DNA of 64,000 nt from Bemisia tabaci. Taxonomy: Eukaryota; Arthropoda; Insecta; Hemiptera; Aleyrodidae. A program made the position numbers and the translations under genes. The stretch is taken from contig NC_092796.1 of assembly GCF_918797505.1 (NCBI RefSeq), forward strand, positions 56,698,851 to 56,762,850, read 5' to 3'. Numbering within the stretch: the first letter of the stretch is position 1; each line of letters begins with the position of its first letter. The notes beneath the pieces were generated by a model. It was not told where the DNA came from, did not search any database, and was given only the letters and a program-made list of their open reading frames with translations. This document shows, piece after piece, positions 1 to 12,624 of this stretch.

Positions 1-78
1 TGCATCCGTAATTAATTACGTTTAGCATACACTTTATCGTCAGGCTGTTGCTTAAACGCCATCGGCTATAAAATAGTC
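1..78. repeat. Truncated end of the ~930-bp CCCTGG element
   Basis: This stretch matches 33961-34030 closely and 48590-48660 in the opposite orientation, both inside full copies of the CCCTGGTAAAAATTGGC transposon. The copy runs off the left edge. It is interrupted at about 78 by the inverted-repeat element described next, and its sequence seems to resume near 3053. Confidence 0.7.
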
Positions 79-3056
79 CAGTACCAACAGGAGTTTATGA
101 ATGCAAGAAAGAGGTCAGAAGAGGTTAAAGCTGATTCTTATGTATTTTTGGTCGCTGAATCCGAATTTGATGCTTCCCACCAAATCCGCCTTGTGCAATT
201 GCGGAAAAGCCGGAAAACTGCCGAAAATCACGTTTTTACGCGCTTTTCCGGGAATAAATAGCTTAATATTCGTCGGAGCGTAAAATTAGTTATCAGCAAA
301 GTCGTAGCCGAGTAAATTGCCGACAATATTTAAAGGGACAAGTTTTCGCTAGGACGTCACCCAAAAAAACGATGCTGGGGTTGGTCAGTTCAAATGACAA
401 ACGTCTGATGACGTTTGAGTCGTTGTGGAGCATGTATGGATTTACTAGTTTTTTTTCTTCTTTTTCCGGAAACTAGGGATTTTTCCTTGACTAGGCTTGG
501 TACTATGATGGATCTCCCCTTCAAATTTATAGGTTGGCAACGACTGAATTTTTCATGTGGGGAGGTTGGCAGACCTTTCAAGCCCTACACGGCCTCCAAA
601 TAACGATTTTACTTATGAAAGTCTTCGAACCTAGGTGTACTCTGGTTTTACTTCAATGGGTCAAGTAAAGGTTGGCAACAACTACAATTCGGTTTCGAAT
701 ATTCCGTGGAGAAAAGTTGGCTGCCCTTTCAGGCTCTAAGGCCTCCAAGAGCAAACTCAATCTCGATAGGCTCCCAACCTCGGTGCTTTATTTTCACTTC
801 GATGTTTTTTTTTTTTTTTTCAACGCATTTGATTGGTTTACGGTGATAGCCAACGTGACGTCACAGCTGAAAATGCTCCCGGGCTTTGTTTGCACCACGC
901 CGTACGTTATAAATATAGGCACGAGGGGTGGATCGGGCAGTCCCTGGCCAGGACTCGTTGGTAAAGGTATTATGTGTTGCATGTGTGTTATATGTTTTAT
1001 ATGTGTTATATGTTATTTATGTGTTATATGTTATTTATATGTCACATTTGTTATCTATGTGTTATATGTTTCTACTGATGCGTGTTGCGTATGTGTGTTG
1101 CGTGTTGCTTGAGTGTGTTGCGTGTTGCTTGTGTGTTACATGTTCCTTGCGTGTTACGTGTTGCTTGTGTGCTATATGTTGCTTGTATATGTTACGTGTT
1201 GCTTTTAAACGTTACATGATGCTCGTGTGTGTTATGTGTTGCTTGTCGCATGCTAGTTCTAATTTGTTGTTCTTTTTTATTTTTTGAGGTTTCTTTTCTC
1301 TTTGTCTTTTAGGGATTTAACGCACTTCCCGGTGTTGGTTCCTCCTCTTTTTCTACTAACTTTTTTTTTTTTTTTTTTTTGCTTCCTAAAAGACAAATAG
1401 CAAAGAAAACCAGTAATTGCTTGTAGATTCGCGTTTTAAAGTAGAGTCCCCCAACCCCTCCCGCGTAGTAACATAATTTCAATTATGTTACTTTTTTCTT
1501 TTTTCTTTGTCTTTTGAAGCGTGCCAGTAGGGCTCGCTCTTTTTCTTTTCATTCTTTTTCTTTTAATTCTTTTTCTTTGTCTCCCCTCCCCTAACAGAGA
1601 GTGGGTCTAGGAATTTTAAATATTCTAACGCCTCGTAAATTTATAACAGGGGGTGTACGATACCGTAGCTTTGGTTCGAAGGATGCAGTGGTGTTTCGGC
1701 ACTTCGTTCAGTCGGCCGGCGGCCATCGCTTTCCTATGACGGCTGAATCCATAACCAGGACCCGGTATGGTGCAAGTTAGAGGGCGGTAAAAGAAACCCT
1801 CGGCCATTTCGGCGAAAAAAAAAAAAAGATGGTCCATTAGTATAGGCGGGAGGATACGTAAAACTCCTTCATCCCTCTCTGTTTTTTCCGTAATTAGTCA
1901 TGAAGTGGATTGGTAGGCCTACGGGGGAAGCAACCACTATAAAAAAAGAAATAGTGTATTTTCCGAAGAAAATACACTAGCAACGCGCCACTGAACTTAC
2001 CTCCTGAGAAATTAAGTGTTTATAAAAGTCGGTCTTTCCCTGGTAAAAATAATCTGATGGCTATCGCCAAAACACAGTGATGTCATGAGTTTTGACTAAC
2101 ATGAATTGTGTTTTGATGATGGCCAACTGATTATATTAACGAGGGTTTCTCTAAGGTGGTGTGGAAAGAGTTCCATTGATAAGAATATAGTTTTCTCGTC
2201 GGCTTTTCCCAGTTCAAATTGATGAGTTAGCCGTCACCAAAACAAACATCAATTGAAGTCATACGTGTTTTGGTAACGGTTAAGTCTTGATTTTGAAAAG
2301 GGGTTCTCTAAGGTGGTGCGGAAAGAGTTCTTCTGAGGATAAACCAGCAAATGGCAGGAAGTAATTGTAAGTCGCGAAATAGCTTTCTGAGATATTATGT
2401 AACACGTTACTTTCTTTGAAGCGAAATAATAATATGGAAAACAGCTTTTTCTAGTTTCACACACAGGCAATTCACCTGTCCTCAGTGTTTAAAAAAAAAA
2501 ACAAAAAAAAACAAGTAATTAGGAAGCACATTGAATTGAACGTCTTTATATTAAAAGGAACCATATCCATTCTGACATAATCCCAAAGATCCATACGAAT
2601 GCATGGTTGGCAAGGCTTATGTCCCAACGGATGTAGTTCATTTTGATTCAAATGCGTCCAATTTTGGCTGAAGGAGGATTACTTTCGTTATAGAGTGAAA
2701 TTGCTCGCTTACAGACAATCAGCAGCGATATACAAATAGAGGGAACGCAATAACAACGATGAAATAGCCCGAAATGTGACGATTAAATGACGGTAAATTT
2801 ACTAGGCTACACCTTTGCTGATAACTAATTTTACGCTCCGACGAATATTAAGCTATTTATTCCCGGAAAAGCGCGTAAAAACGTGATTTTCGGCAGTTTT
2901 CCGGCTTTTCCGGAAAACGCACATGGCGGATTTGGTGGGAAGCATCAAATTCGGATTCAGCGACCAAAAATACATAAGAATCAGCTTTAACCTCTTCTGA
3001 CCTCTTTCTTGCATTCATACCCCCCTTTTTAGATCTATTGGTACTGGACTAAAAGG
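75..3056. mobile_element. ~2.98-kb element with ~230-bp terminal inverted repeats
   Basis: The left end begins TAGTCCAGTACCA and the right end finishes TGGTACTGGACTA. The arms (about 75-300 and 2816-3056) are inverted copies of each other for over 200 bp. The interior holds a T/G-rich microsatellite and no recognisable transposase. It looks like a non-autonomous DNA transposon or two opposed solo elements, and it sits inside an older CCCTGG element. A short A-rich target duplication is likely. Confidence 0.7.
965..1255. repeat. Degenerate TGTTATATG/TGTTGCGTG microsatellite
   Basis: Repeated 9-12 base units of the type TGTTATATGTGTTATATG grade into TGTTGCGTGTTGCTTG. Long cysteine/valine-rich reading frames across it are products of the repeat and not genes. 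Confidence 0.85.
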
Positions 3057-3107
3057 CTATGAGAAATTGTGTTGCCGGCTGTAGAAGCTATTGGAAATCG
3101 ACGGTGA

Positions 3108-3352
3108 AACTACCAAACCACGTATCTCGGTTTGCGACGTCGCAGACTTCCTGTCATACTTTATTTTTTAAATGAAAAACTACTTAACATCCAGTCTTTA
3201 AAATTTCTGTGCTTTTTCCTCTTTGTGCGGAGAAAATTCCGTGAAAATTTCAAGGAATGATATTGATTTGGTCTACTTCAAAAAAATAAAATGTGAGCGT
3301 AGATTTTTAAACACCGCAAACGAGATACGTGGTTTGGTAGTTTCACCGTCGA
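3108..3352. mobile_element. Foldback MITE, ACCACGTATCTCG family, copy 1
   Basis: The arms carry AACCACGTATCTCG at about 3116 and its inverse CGAGATACGTGGTTTG at about 3321. Related ~250-bp copies lie near 4441, 19477, 26811, 35860, 41088 and 52197. There is no coding potential. Confidence 0.75.
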
Positions 3353-3469
3353 AATCTTACAGTCGGCTGTAGGTCTATGGTATTTTGGAGCACAGATTCT
3401 ACTGCCAATTTTTACCAGGGGAAGCCTACCGAAACCGTTGTAGTGCGCGATTGGACTCACGTAGCGTGT

Positions 3470-4290
3470 AGAGTATCTCGTTTCTTGTAACCGGGCAATA
3501 CAAATTTCCGGTAACCAATGTAAAATAAAAACGTTAAAATCTCATTAGGAGTTGATTTCGGTAATTTTCAATACAAGAATCTTGTTCTACGTGGAATTTT
3601 GGTCCCGAAACATGTATCAGAATGCTTACTTCATACCTTGTCTAGTGGTCCATTCATCAATAAAAACGACCCAATGGTAAGCTCCGCCCCCCCCCCCTTC
3701 CCAAGCATAGGTGGAGCTAATCACTTTCTAGAATCTGGTCTCCATTAAAAATACGATACCCAACCTTGGACCATGGGGAGAGGTCCACGGGGCGGAGGCC
3801 TCCCCAGAAAATTTTGGAAACTAACTCCATTATAGATGGCTTTTAAGGCCACCATGATGCAAATTTTGTGGATTTTGTACCAGATTATAGCCTGCATGGG
3901 TTCTTCCATGGGACTTGAAAATTAAATTGATTAATTATTATTTATTTGAGCAACCCTTTTGCAGTCTTTAGCGTAATGAAAAAATAAAGTATCTCGTAGT
4001 GGGGGTTCTTGTGATGGGGGCCCCGGAGTGATCGCGCCGGTCCCCCCCCCCAAATATGTAAGTGAACAGCATGTTATATAACATAACGGCTACACCGCTA
4101 CGTGATCTTTCATCAGGAAGTGACTTATTGTAAGCTGGAGAGTACCGAGGGTGACGAGCCAGATGTAGTGTTTGAGTGAATCACACCGGAAATAAACAAA
4201 CGTCGGGATATAACAACACAACAAATGTTGCTAAATTACTGATTTCAAGTTAGACGCAAGTGCACTTTACAGTGCTCATGGCAACAATTA
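3470..4290. other. Intergenic, no gene seen; decayed repeats
   Basis: AT-rich sequence with several C and G homopolymer runs. Bases 3540-3660 match one terminal arm of the 54443-55000 element (ACCTTGTCTAGTGGTCC), so this is probably a solo end. I see no coding exon. Confidence 0.5.
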
Positions 4291-4293
4291 AGT

Positions 4294-4438
4294 TCTTGCG
4301 GGTGTCGGAGATTTGCGATTTAGGCACTATCTCTCATGTAAAATTTCGCGAGAAACACGATTGTGCCTCTGGTTTCCTCTGAAATCAACTTCCGGTAGAT
4401 AGAATCAATCCCTAAATCGCAAAGATCTGACACATCGA
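4294..4438. mobile_element. Short MITE ending GTGTCGGAGATTTGCGATTT
   Basis: It starts GTGTCGGAGATTTGCGATTT and ends AAATCGCAAAGATCTGACAC, imperfect inverted repeats. Its interior phrase TTTCGCGAGAAACACGA is shared with the larger elements at 46390-46860 and 63132-63907, so it is a deletion relative of them. Confidence 0.7.
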
Positions 4439-4440
4439 TA

Positions 4441-4683
4441 GCCACTACGTATCTCATCCGTTTGCAACGTTGCAGACTTCCTGTCGATCATACGTTATTT
4501 TTTCTTTGAAAAACTATTCAATGAATTTTCTTGAAGACTCCCTTGATTTATCCTATCTGTTCGCAAAATATTTTGTATTTTCAAGCTATAAAGTTTGCTT
4601 GTCCCTGAAATAAAAATTAAATACGTGCGGCAATTTTGAAACACCGCAATGGAGATATGTGGTTTCGCATGGAGGTGGTTTGG
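4441..4683. mobile_element. Foldback MITE, ACCACGTATCTC family, copy 2
   Basis: The left arm has CTACGTATCTCATCCGTTTG with the family phrase GCAGACTTCCTGTC. The right arm is the inverse, around GCAATGGAGATATGTGGTTT. Noncoding. Confidence 0.6.
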
Positions 4684-4917
4684 TCATGGACATGCAAGCA
4701 CTCCATTGATTTATGTCGCTACATATGTAACAGCAACACTAGCTCCACGATAGCAAGAAGCATGAGCGCTTGTGCTATTGGGCATATGTTGGCATTGTAT
4801 GTATGCGCATTTTGGGTTGAAAGGGTCAAAAAATGGGTAAAGGCACCGATCATTAGGTTTCCACTCTAATAACCTCGTTGGAAAAAATTCAAATTTCTTG
4901 AACAGCTGTTCACCTGT

Positions 4918-5128
4918 ACCAAGGATAAACGCCGTATGAACACTCGAGAGTTGTCATATGTTCCCGAAAAAATATGTATTTTCGAAGGAACTTATGCATG
5001 TTTTTCCTTGAAACTTTCGGATAATTTAGATAGGACCACGAATAAAATTGTCTATTTTTTCAATAAATTCGTAATTTTTCGATGGAAATTTGGCAACACC
5101 TAGAGGTTCATACGGCGTTTTTCCTTGG
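4918..5128. mobile_element. MITE with ends AAACGCCGTATGAAC
   Basis: The left arm has AAACGCCGTATGAACACTCG and the right arm its inverse, GTTCATACGGCGTTTTTCC. Other copies are at 8298-8552, 14175-14467 and 40685-40930. Noncoding. Confidence 0.7.
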
Positions 5129-5420
5129 CACGATAGTGTTGTACATATTCTTTTAACCAAGCTGAGTGAGAAAGAGCTATCGTCAGATGAATGACGACTG
5201 AGATTCCGTGCGTTAACCTCATAAAATCTAATGTTAAGTCTTCACTTGTTTTGATATGCTAGTCATCATAATTGTGCGGCAACTGAATACTCCTTGTAGT
5301 TTGTTAGCATACCGATAAAATAAAATAATAAAAAAAATCCGCCCCCGTAAGATTTTCGGTGTGACCGACGCGAAGGCGTAATGCAACTTTGCCAAAAGCT
5401 CAGGCGCGGAAGTGCTCGTG

Positions 5421-5738
5421 ATGCGAACTGATCGGTGGTTTGTGTTGTTTATTCTGGTGCTCTGTTGGGGTCTGCCGTGTCAAGAGCGGGTTGATCGTGG
5501 GTTTTCGAATGTGAGAACGGTGCTTTTCAGGGAGATGGACTTGGAGAAGGACTGCTGGGAGCGCAGCGATGTGGCGCTTCTTCTGGCCAGGCGCCTCATG
5601 CAGGAGCTCGTCCCTACCAGGATTCCCGTGGATGCTGTTCGCATGTGCGAGTATTTTGAGCTTGCCGAAAGAACCGTCCGAGAGGTTCCCGCACACAGTG
5701 CCGCCCGCCGGTTGCTCTACGCTGCTTTTGCTGATACG
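5421..5738 (+). CDS. Gene 1 exon 1: signal peptide and start of ectodomain
   Basis: Starts at ATG 5421, the first methionine in frame, with a purine at -3 (CGTGATGC). It encodes residues 1-106: a basic n-region, the hydrophobic stretch WFVLFILVLC, then a charged region with C45 and C76. It ends in phase 0 at ACG followed by GTAAGG. GC content and codon use are clearly higher than in the flanking repeats, which supports real coding sequence. Confidence 0.8.
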
Positions 5739-8700
5739 GTAAGGGCCCCCCATAAATTACGTCACCCACCCTGCACTGAAAAAAAAATTCTCGGCGTTTT
5801 TACCAAGGTCCGTTGGTAACTTTACCATCTCACTTTTTTTTTTACCAATTATTGGTAATTTTACCAAGACAGACTGGTAAGCTTACCTAAAGACCGGTAT
5901 TTTTACTGTTTTTTTCAGGTAAGAATACCACTTTTATTGGTGATCAATTCCCTGTAACTTTGCCATTTTATCTCGGTAATTCTACCTTAGTCGATAAAAA
6001 ATATTGGCGTTTTTACCAAGGTACAGTAAAATTACCGAGAAAGTTCAATAATTTTAACGAGATTTCTCGGTAAAATTACCAATTCCATAAATGGTAATTT
6101 TACCAAGAAAAAACTGGGATCATAAATAGAACCCTGAATTCTTGGTAATTTTACCCTTCTCTTAGTAAATACACCGAGATTTTTTTGTTCAGTGCGGGGG
6201 GAGGGCGCCAGATGTGTGACATGTGTGGGTAACAAAGGGCGGTCAAGCAAAAGTGCCTTCACCGTGTCCTGACATCGTTGCCTTACCGCCAAAGTATCAC
6301 AAGCGCCATGCGACGTTTGAAAATTTCCGCTGCCTTTTCATTTCTCCTACAGAGAAATTTTTCAACGAAGCTGTCCGAACATTTCACCGAATTTTCTTTG
6401 TGCTGCCGATAAAATTCAGTGAAATTTTCAAACAGATTCATCTAATAATTTCTCTGTAAAACAAATAAAATTGCGACGGAAATTTTTAAACGACGCATGG
6501 CGCTTAAGATACTTTGGCTGAAAGGTGACGACATAGTGTAACCCTATTCGAAAGCGCAACATGTCGTCACCTTCCAGGCAAAGTATCACAAGCGCCATGC
6601 GACGTTTAAAAATTTCCGCCGCCATTTCATTTTTTTACTGAGGAATTGTTGGTTGAATCTGTTTGAAAATTTCACCGAATTTTATCGGCAGCACAAAGAA
6701 AATTCGGTGGAATTTTCGGACAGCTTCGTTGAACAATTTTTCTGTAAAAAATATAATGGCGGCGGAAATTTTTGAACGTCGCATGGCGCTTGTGATACTT
6801 TGCCTGGAAGGTGACGATGTCTGGACATGTCTGAGGAAAAAAAGCTTATACCCCGATGCTGCCGTGCTGAGGAAAAACATCGTATGAGCCTTCAGACATT
6901 GCCAAATATCCCATGAAAAACACGTAAAATAAACCGAATGCAAGGTGTGCATTCGGTGCAGGTCAATACATCGATGCTGCTTGTCGAACATCATGAAATT
7001 CGCTCGCGACGTTTCAAACCACTCGCTGTTGTTTTATTTTCTTTTTTATTTCTTAATTTTTCTCTGAAGAAAAACAAATGGACTTCAATTAATGAATTTT
7101 TTACAGAAAATTCTATATGTGTGAAGAAATCGGGCCTTATTTTACCATACGGCAGGAAAGGGAGGGAATAACAATGCAGCAGCAATTAGAGGCAGTGGGT
7201 TTGCTGCTAGTAGGTATATTGATTGATCTGCCATTTAAACCTATGGAAAAAATCGATTAACAGGGTGTCCGCAACGAACACCTTAATAATCGATTCTTCC
7301 CCATAGCTTCAAATGGGAGATATCGATACGCGATTATTCAAACTTCTCCACTGCATGAATCTGCATCATTTGACGCAAAGATCGTCTAAAGATGTCAAAA
7401 ATTGATCCTGCGCCGCTGTCAGCTTGAAAAATCACAAGAAGACTGCATTTTGCAATTTGGAACTATAAATTCTGGCTCCTCTGGAAAAACACTTATGTGC
7501 ATGGAGAAACTAATGGCACATACGTTGTTTTTAAACCGGGCTCGAATTTATAGTTCCAAATTGCAAAATGCAGTCCAAGTGACATGCCTTTCATCATCAA
7601 TTTGCGTTTTAGCCCCAATTAATTTATGCTATATTAACTCATGATTTTTTTCTAGGTAGGTGGTTACCTCAAGACCTACGGTTTATCGCTCGCTAAAGAA
7701 GCTTATTATGAAGGAAAAATCGATTACCGACAGATGAAACGTTTATACGACCTAGAGAGCAGATTGAAGGAAAGTTTAGGCACTGACGGGAAAGGCTGGG
7801 GAGATCCAGTAAGTTTGAGCCGATTCGCGCGAAAAGCAAAGCCTTTAGAACTCTCGGTTGCCGATGTCGAAGATCCCTGTCAAGCCCTCATCACCCAAGA
7901 ATTTAGAGGTATGAAGCGGAAGTATCCACTACTTATAAGGCACTATTTCCATCCATAGGCCAATCTAGACAATTCTGACTGGGAGAGGGGCGCGGCGTAA
8001 GGAGAGTTCAAGGGGGCAGTGGCGCCTACAACCTAACGGGGATACTTCACGCAGTGCGCAATGCGTGAAGTATCCCTGTTAGGTTTGTAGGCGCCACTGC
8101 TTCCTCCGCCTGGGCTTCCTCCAGAAAATTTGCCGAATTTTTTTTCTTCTTCTTCTCCCCCCCCCCCTTTTTTAACAAGCTTCAAATAGCCCATGTTGGC
8201 TAATCCTACGCTTACCACCAGCCCCAGGTGACCATTGCCTGAGATCATCAAACTCAGGTCACCTGGCCGGGAATCTAACCCGGGAGCTCTTGGTTATACT
8301 GCCGTGCTAAGGAAGAACGCCGTATGAACATTCGAGAGTTGCCAAATTTCCCTTGATAAAATATGTATTTTGGCCTACATTCATGCATATTTTTCCTCGA
8401 TATTTTCAAATATTTTAGACTAAATTGCGTAAATGTCTGAAAATTTTGGAAAATAATATTCGCAATTTTCCTAGTAAATTAGTATTTTATCGGAGGAAAC
8501 TTGGCAACGTCTGAAGGCTCATACGGCGTTTTTCCGTAGCATGGCTGTATAGGGCCAGCGCTACAAACACTACACCACAGGAGGCCGGTTTAAAGCATCT
8601 AAAAGCATTTTAAATCATCTAATTTGCAGTTTAAGTCAATTTCTTCATGAATAATTACCAAATATGAGCATTTTTCCTTCTTCTATCCTCCGTTTCTTCC

Positions 8701-11700
8701 TTCTCTTTTTCGTCCAATATTTCCCCCGCCTTATTTTCGGGCGAACGAGAGAAAGCAGGTGCCACCCTGGATCCACCTATGTTTCCATGATGAGAGCCTC
8801 ACAAAAAGTTGAACTTAATTCTCGATCTGAGTGAAGAATATTAGAAATGAGGGGCTTGGAGGACAAGGCGCAGAAAGTGCAGCTTTTGATAAAATTGAGT
8901 TATTAATTATTTTAAGTAAATTACTGGCCTTCTACTTCTGCAAGATGTCGTTTTGTGAGTGTCAATGCTTGATTTTCAGCTCCCACGGGGTTCTCGGGTG
9001 ATGCATCGCGTGAGGATTTTCATTGGATTCCAAGTGACTTGAAAATTCCGCTCCCATTTCTGGACGACGATGACAAACCCCGTGCTATGGCTGTGCCTCT
9101 CAAGAGGCGCAGTCTGTACAGCTTGTCAAGTTCCGCCTCTGCTGACGTTCTCATCAGATACTACACAACGAGCGTTTTGTGTCTCGACAACAAGGCGAAG
9201 GACTTCCTGAGACCCAGTCAAGAGAGTCGAGAGAGAACCTTCCCTACTCAATGTTTTCAAGGGAAATGCTATAATCCTATAAAGACGTTTCAAGTCCAGT
9301 TTTACCGTTGGATTATTACTAAGGTAAGTTCAAAAATATAGGTACTGAGTTAACCCTCTATAGCATGAATTAATTTTGGATCTTTGACTCTGAGGCACAT
9401 AAATCCATGACGTAGTTTTTCGTAAAAACCTAGAATCCCGAATTTCCCCCTCAAATTGAAAATTTTAGCAATCATTTTTTCGAAAAAGAAAACACGGATA
9501 AAAATTTGCAATATCATGCCACAGAGGAAAAATGCAAAAAATGGGTTGTTACCTATATGAATGAGTGACAGCGTGTCATATAAAGTGCTGAAATGCCTAA
9601 ATAGAGTGAAGAAATGTTGATGTGCTCTTTTCCCTGTTCTCGAAGATGAGGAAGACCTGGTGGAGGTGAATCATGACAATTCTTCATCTTGACAATGCGC
9701 ATCACCATTTCCTTCACTCAAAATAGCAGTAGGAGTCACACTCTAGATACGAGTTTCCTCCTCACCCCCTATTGAATTAGCGATGAAATTAATTTCGAAA
9801 ATTAATAAAAATAGAAATTTCCTCGTCATTTTTAGGTTGACATCTTTCGTACAAAGGCACCATCGGGCTGATTGTTGAAATTGATAGACAAAGCGATTGA
9901 CAAGAGGACATATAGAGCGCATATAGAGCGACCCTATTGGTAAAGAGTGATTCTTGTAGACTAAAATGGTAAATGATGGACCAATCAAAGGGTCCCTCGA
10001 GGGTTGCCGTTAGTTAGTCTATTATTACTACCGCCTTTGTCCATTGCAATTACCTGCTTTCACCAATAGGATCCCTCCACATCCTTTTTGTCTTCTTTGT
10101 CTATAGCTTTGTCTACCACTTTCGACAATCAGCCCGCAAGACTCCTGTAAAACTATAAAAATTGCCTGCAACATCGTCCTATTTTTCATTTTCATACACT
10201 GAAAGAATAGGAGGAAGAAAGAATCAAGAATTTTATTCATGACTGCTTCATTTACCCTCTTTATTCATGAATGAAGACTGCATTTACTACGTGACCCTTA
10301 GTTCTAATCCCTCTCCAATCTCTACAACGCCACGCGACGGGACGAACGCAGAACCACACGATAGTGCGTCAGAGCCTAGATGCAACTTTTCGTGTTCATG
10401 AGATGTCTGTGTTGCATATAGATTAATTGAAGGCGCTCGTGTTTCAGTGGCATGGCGTGCTTTGCGATATAGATTGATCTGCCGTTTACACCTTGGAAAA
10501 GAATCGATAGTTATGATGTTCGGAACGAACAACTTACCTAATAATCGATTCTTTACCATAGCTTCAAATAGGGAAATATCGATAATCGATCATTCACGCC
10601 ACGCCACTGTCGTGTTTCCCTTACGCCAGCTTGACGCGGACATCCTTAGACGCGGCATGACTAGCGTTGTTTCGCGCTGTTCTAGTATTACAGACATCGC
10701 GGTTTTCGATTTTCGCATGAAACAAGTCAGAAAAAACCTAAAAAAAGACGTGGAGATTTTCATTGCGCAATCCATTGCTCTTACTCAATGTTCGTCGTGA
10801 GAGCACTCTATATGTTCACCTCTCCTTCGTATATTTAGTATTATCTGCAGTAGCAAATTATTTTAATCGCTTGTAAGGATCTTTTTTCAAATGTTTGCTT
10901 TTGAAATTCACTCCAGCTTCTGAAAACTTGTCCTTTTTATGATGCACAGTCACAGAATCTTAAGACGTATAAAACTACAGGCGCTCAGTTTTAAATGTAA
11001 AAACAATTAGAGATCTCTAAGAGGTTTTCAATACGCTCATGAAACTGCTGTTTAAAAGGCTCTTAGGCTCACGTGTTCAAAAGTGATCTTACATTGCACC
11101 AAATATCGATGACCAATGTGTGAAACCACGTATCTCCTTTTGCAATGTTGCTGCAGACTTCCTGTCATGCTTTATTTTTTCTTTTAAAAGTTAGTCGCCA
11201 TAATGGTTTCAGGCCATTCCGTCAACGATTCTTTGTCCGCGCACCTATTTTGTCCTGTAGCTTACGTCCACGAGTGAAATAAGCGACAGTGACCTGGTTC
11301 AAGCGTTGATGGTAATTTTGACACGGAGCCACCTTAATATTCACAAAACACACATTAAATTTTTATTTAATAAATTTTTTCCCCCATCAATTTATATGAG
11401 AATAATCTACGCAGAGTGCGCAAACATTTCAAAATTATGAGTTGAAAAACGCTGGCTCCGCGAGTTTAAATATCAGAGCCAAACACATAGCGGAACAGCA
11501 GGCGGCGTGCTGCCAGCGCGACACGCGCACTGGCGCCTACAAACCTAACAGGGATACTTCACGCATTGCGCAATGCGTGAAGTATCCCTGTTAGGTTTGT
11601 AGGCGCCAGTGCGCGTGTCGCGCTAGTCACCCTCGCCCGCCGCGCTGCGGCGCTTCGAGCAACTAGATCGCAACAGAGGTGTCGCACAGTATCATAAGGA

Positions 11701-12577
11701 ATTGAAGGTTCTCCAACGTATCAAAAATGACAGGTATCCATTAAGAGTATAGAACGTTCCTCGCAAAATAAATCAAGATACTACGACACAAAAAGAGAGC
11801 GGTAGTCTAAAAACTCACTAAGTTCTAGCACCCGTATTTAATAAGTTTAACATAATTTTTGAATTTCATCAGAGAAAAAATTTACACGATATAGGCAGAA
11901 ACATTCTTGAGTATGCCGTAAGAAGTTTTATTTTGAATCAAGAACAAAATAGCGGAATGAAAGAGGGTTTTTGTTTTTAGTAAGTGACTTTTCTTTTTAT
12001 GTAAGCATTATTCCCTTAGACAAGTATTACTCTCTTTATTGATTCAAAAGGGAAATTTCTCGTGGTAAATTGGAGTATATTTCTGATTGATCAGGTCACT
12101 TGTTCCTCTAATGAAGTTAAAGAATCATGCTAAACGTTATTGAATACAGATACTAGGACTCAGTAAGTTCTTCTACTACCGCTCACTTTTTGTCTTCGTC
12201 ACTCCATGTACTTATTTGCGAGGGAACTTCTTGCTTTCAAAAGATGCCATCAATCACGATACGTTGGGGTGCCTTCAATCTCGTATGATACTGTGCAACA
12301 CCTCCGTGGCGAAATAGTAGCCCCGAAAAAACGCGTGGACTTTAACTACTAGAAAGAACAGGTGCGTGGACAAAATCGTTGACGAAATGTCCTATAATCG
12401 CCATAATTCCTTGTAAACTACCTAAAATTTTATTCTCTGGCAGCAGAATATTCGAAAATTAGATTGTTTCTCTCTCTTTCTCTCCCTTTCAGAAGAAAAA
12501 AAAACTTAATATTTTGAAATTCTGGAATAGAGATTTGTGATTTCGCACTTTGGCCCATTAAGAAAGCCAGCGCGATC

Positions 12578-12624
<47 letters not shown>

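Noticed and set aside
928..1287. 119-residue cysteine/valine-rich frame
   Set aside because: It is a translation of a TGTTATATG/TGTTGCGTG microsatellite.
8200..8310. Functional tRNA gene on the minus strand
   Set aside because: Box A is displaced by a 255-bp insertion and the box B match is imperfect; a SINE remnant is more likely.
5421..9323. Gene 1 as a prolyl 4-hydroxylase alpha subunit
   Set aside because: The first impression came from the signal peptide and helical N-terminus. The dioxygenase motifs are absent and the protein has a membrane span.
10447..10800. 117-residue plus-strand frame in gene 1 intron 3
   Set aside because: Nearly half of it is a hAT-like MITE and no splice sites keep the frame with gene 1.
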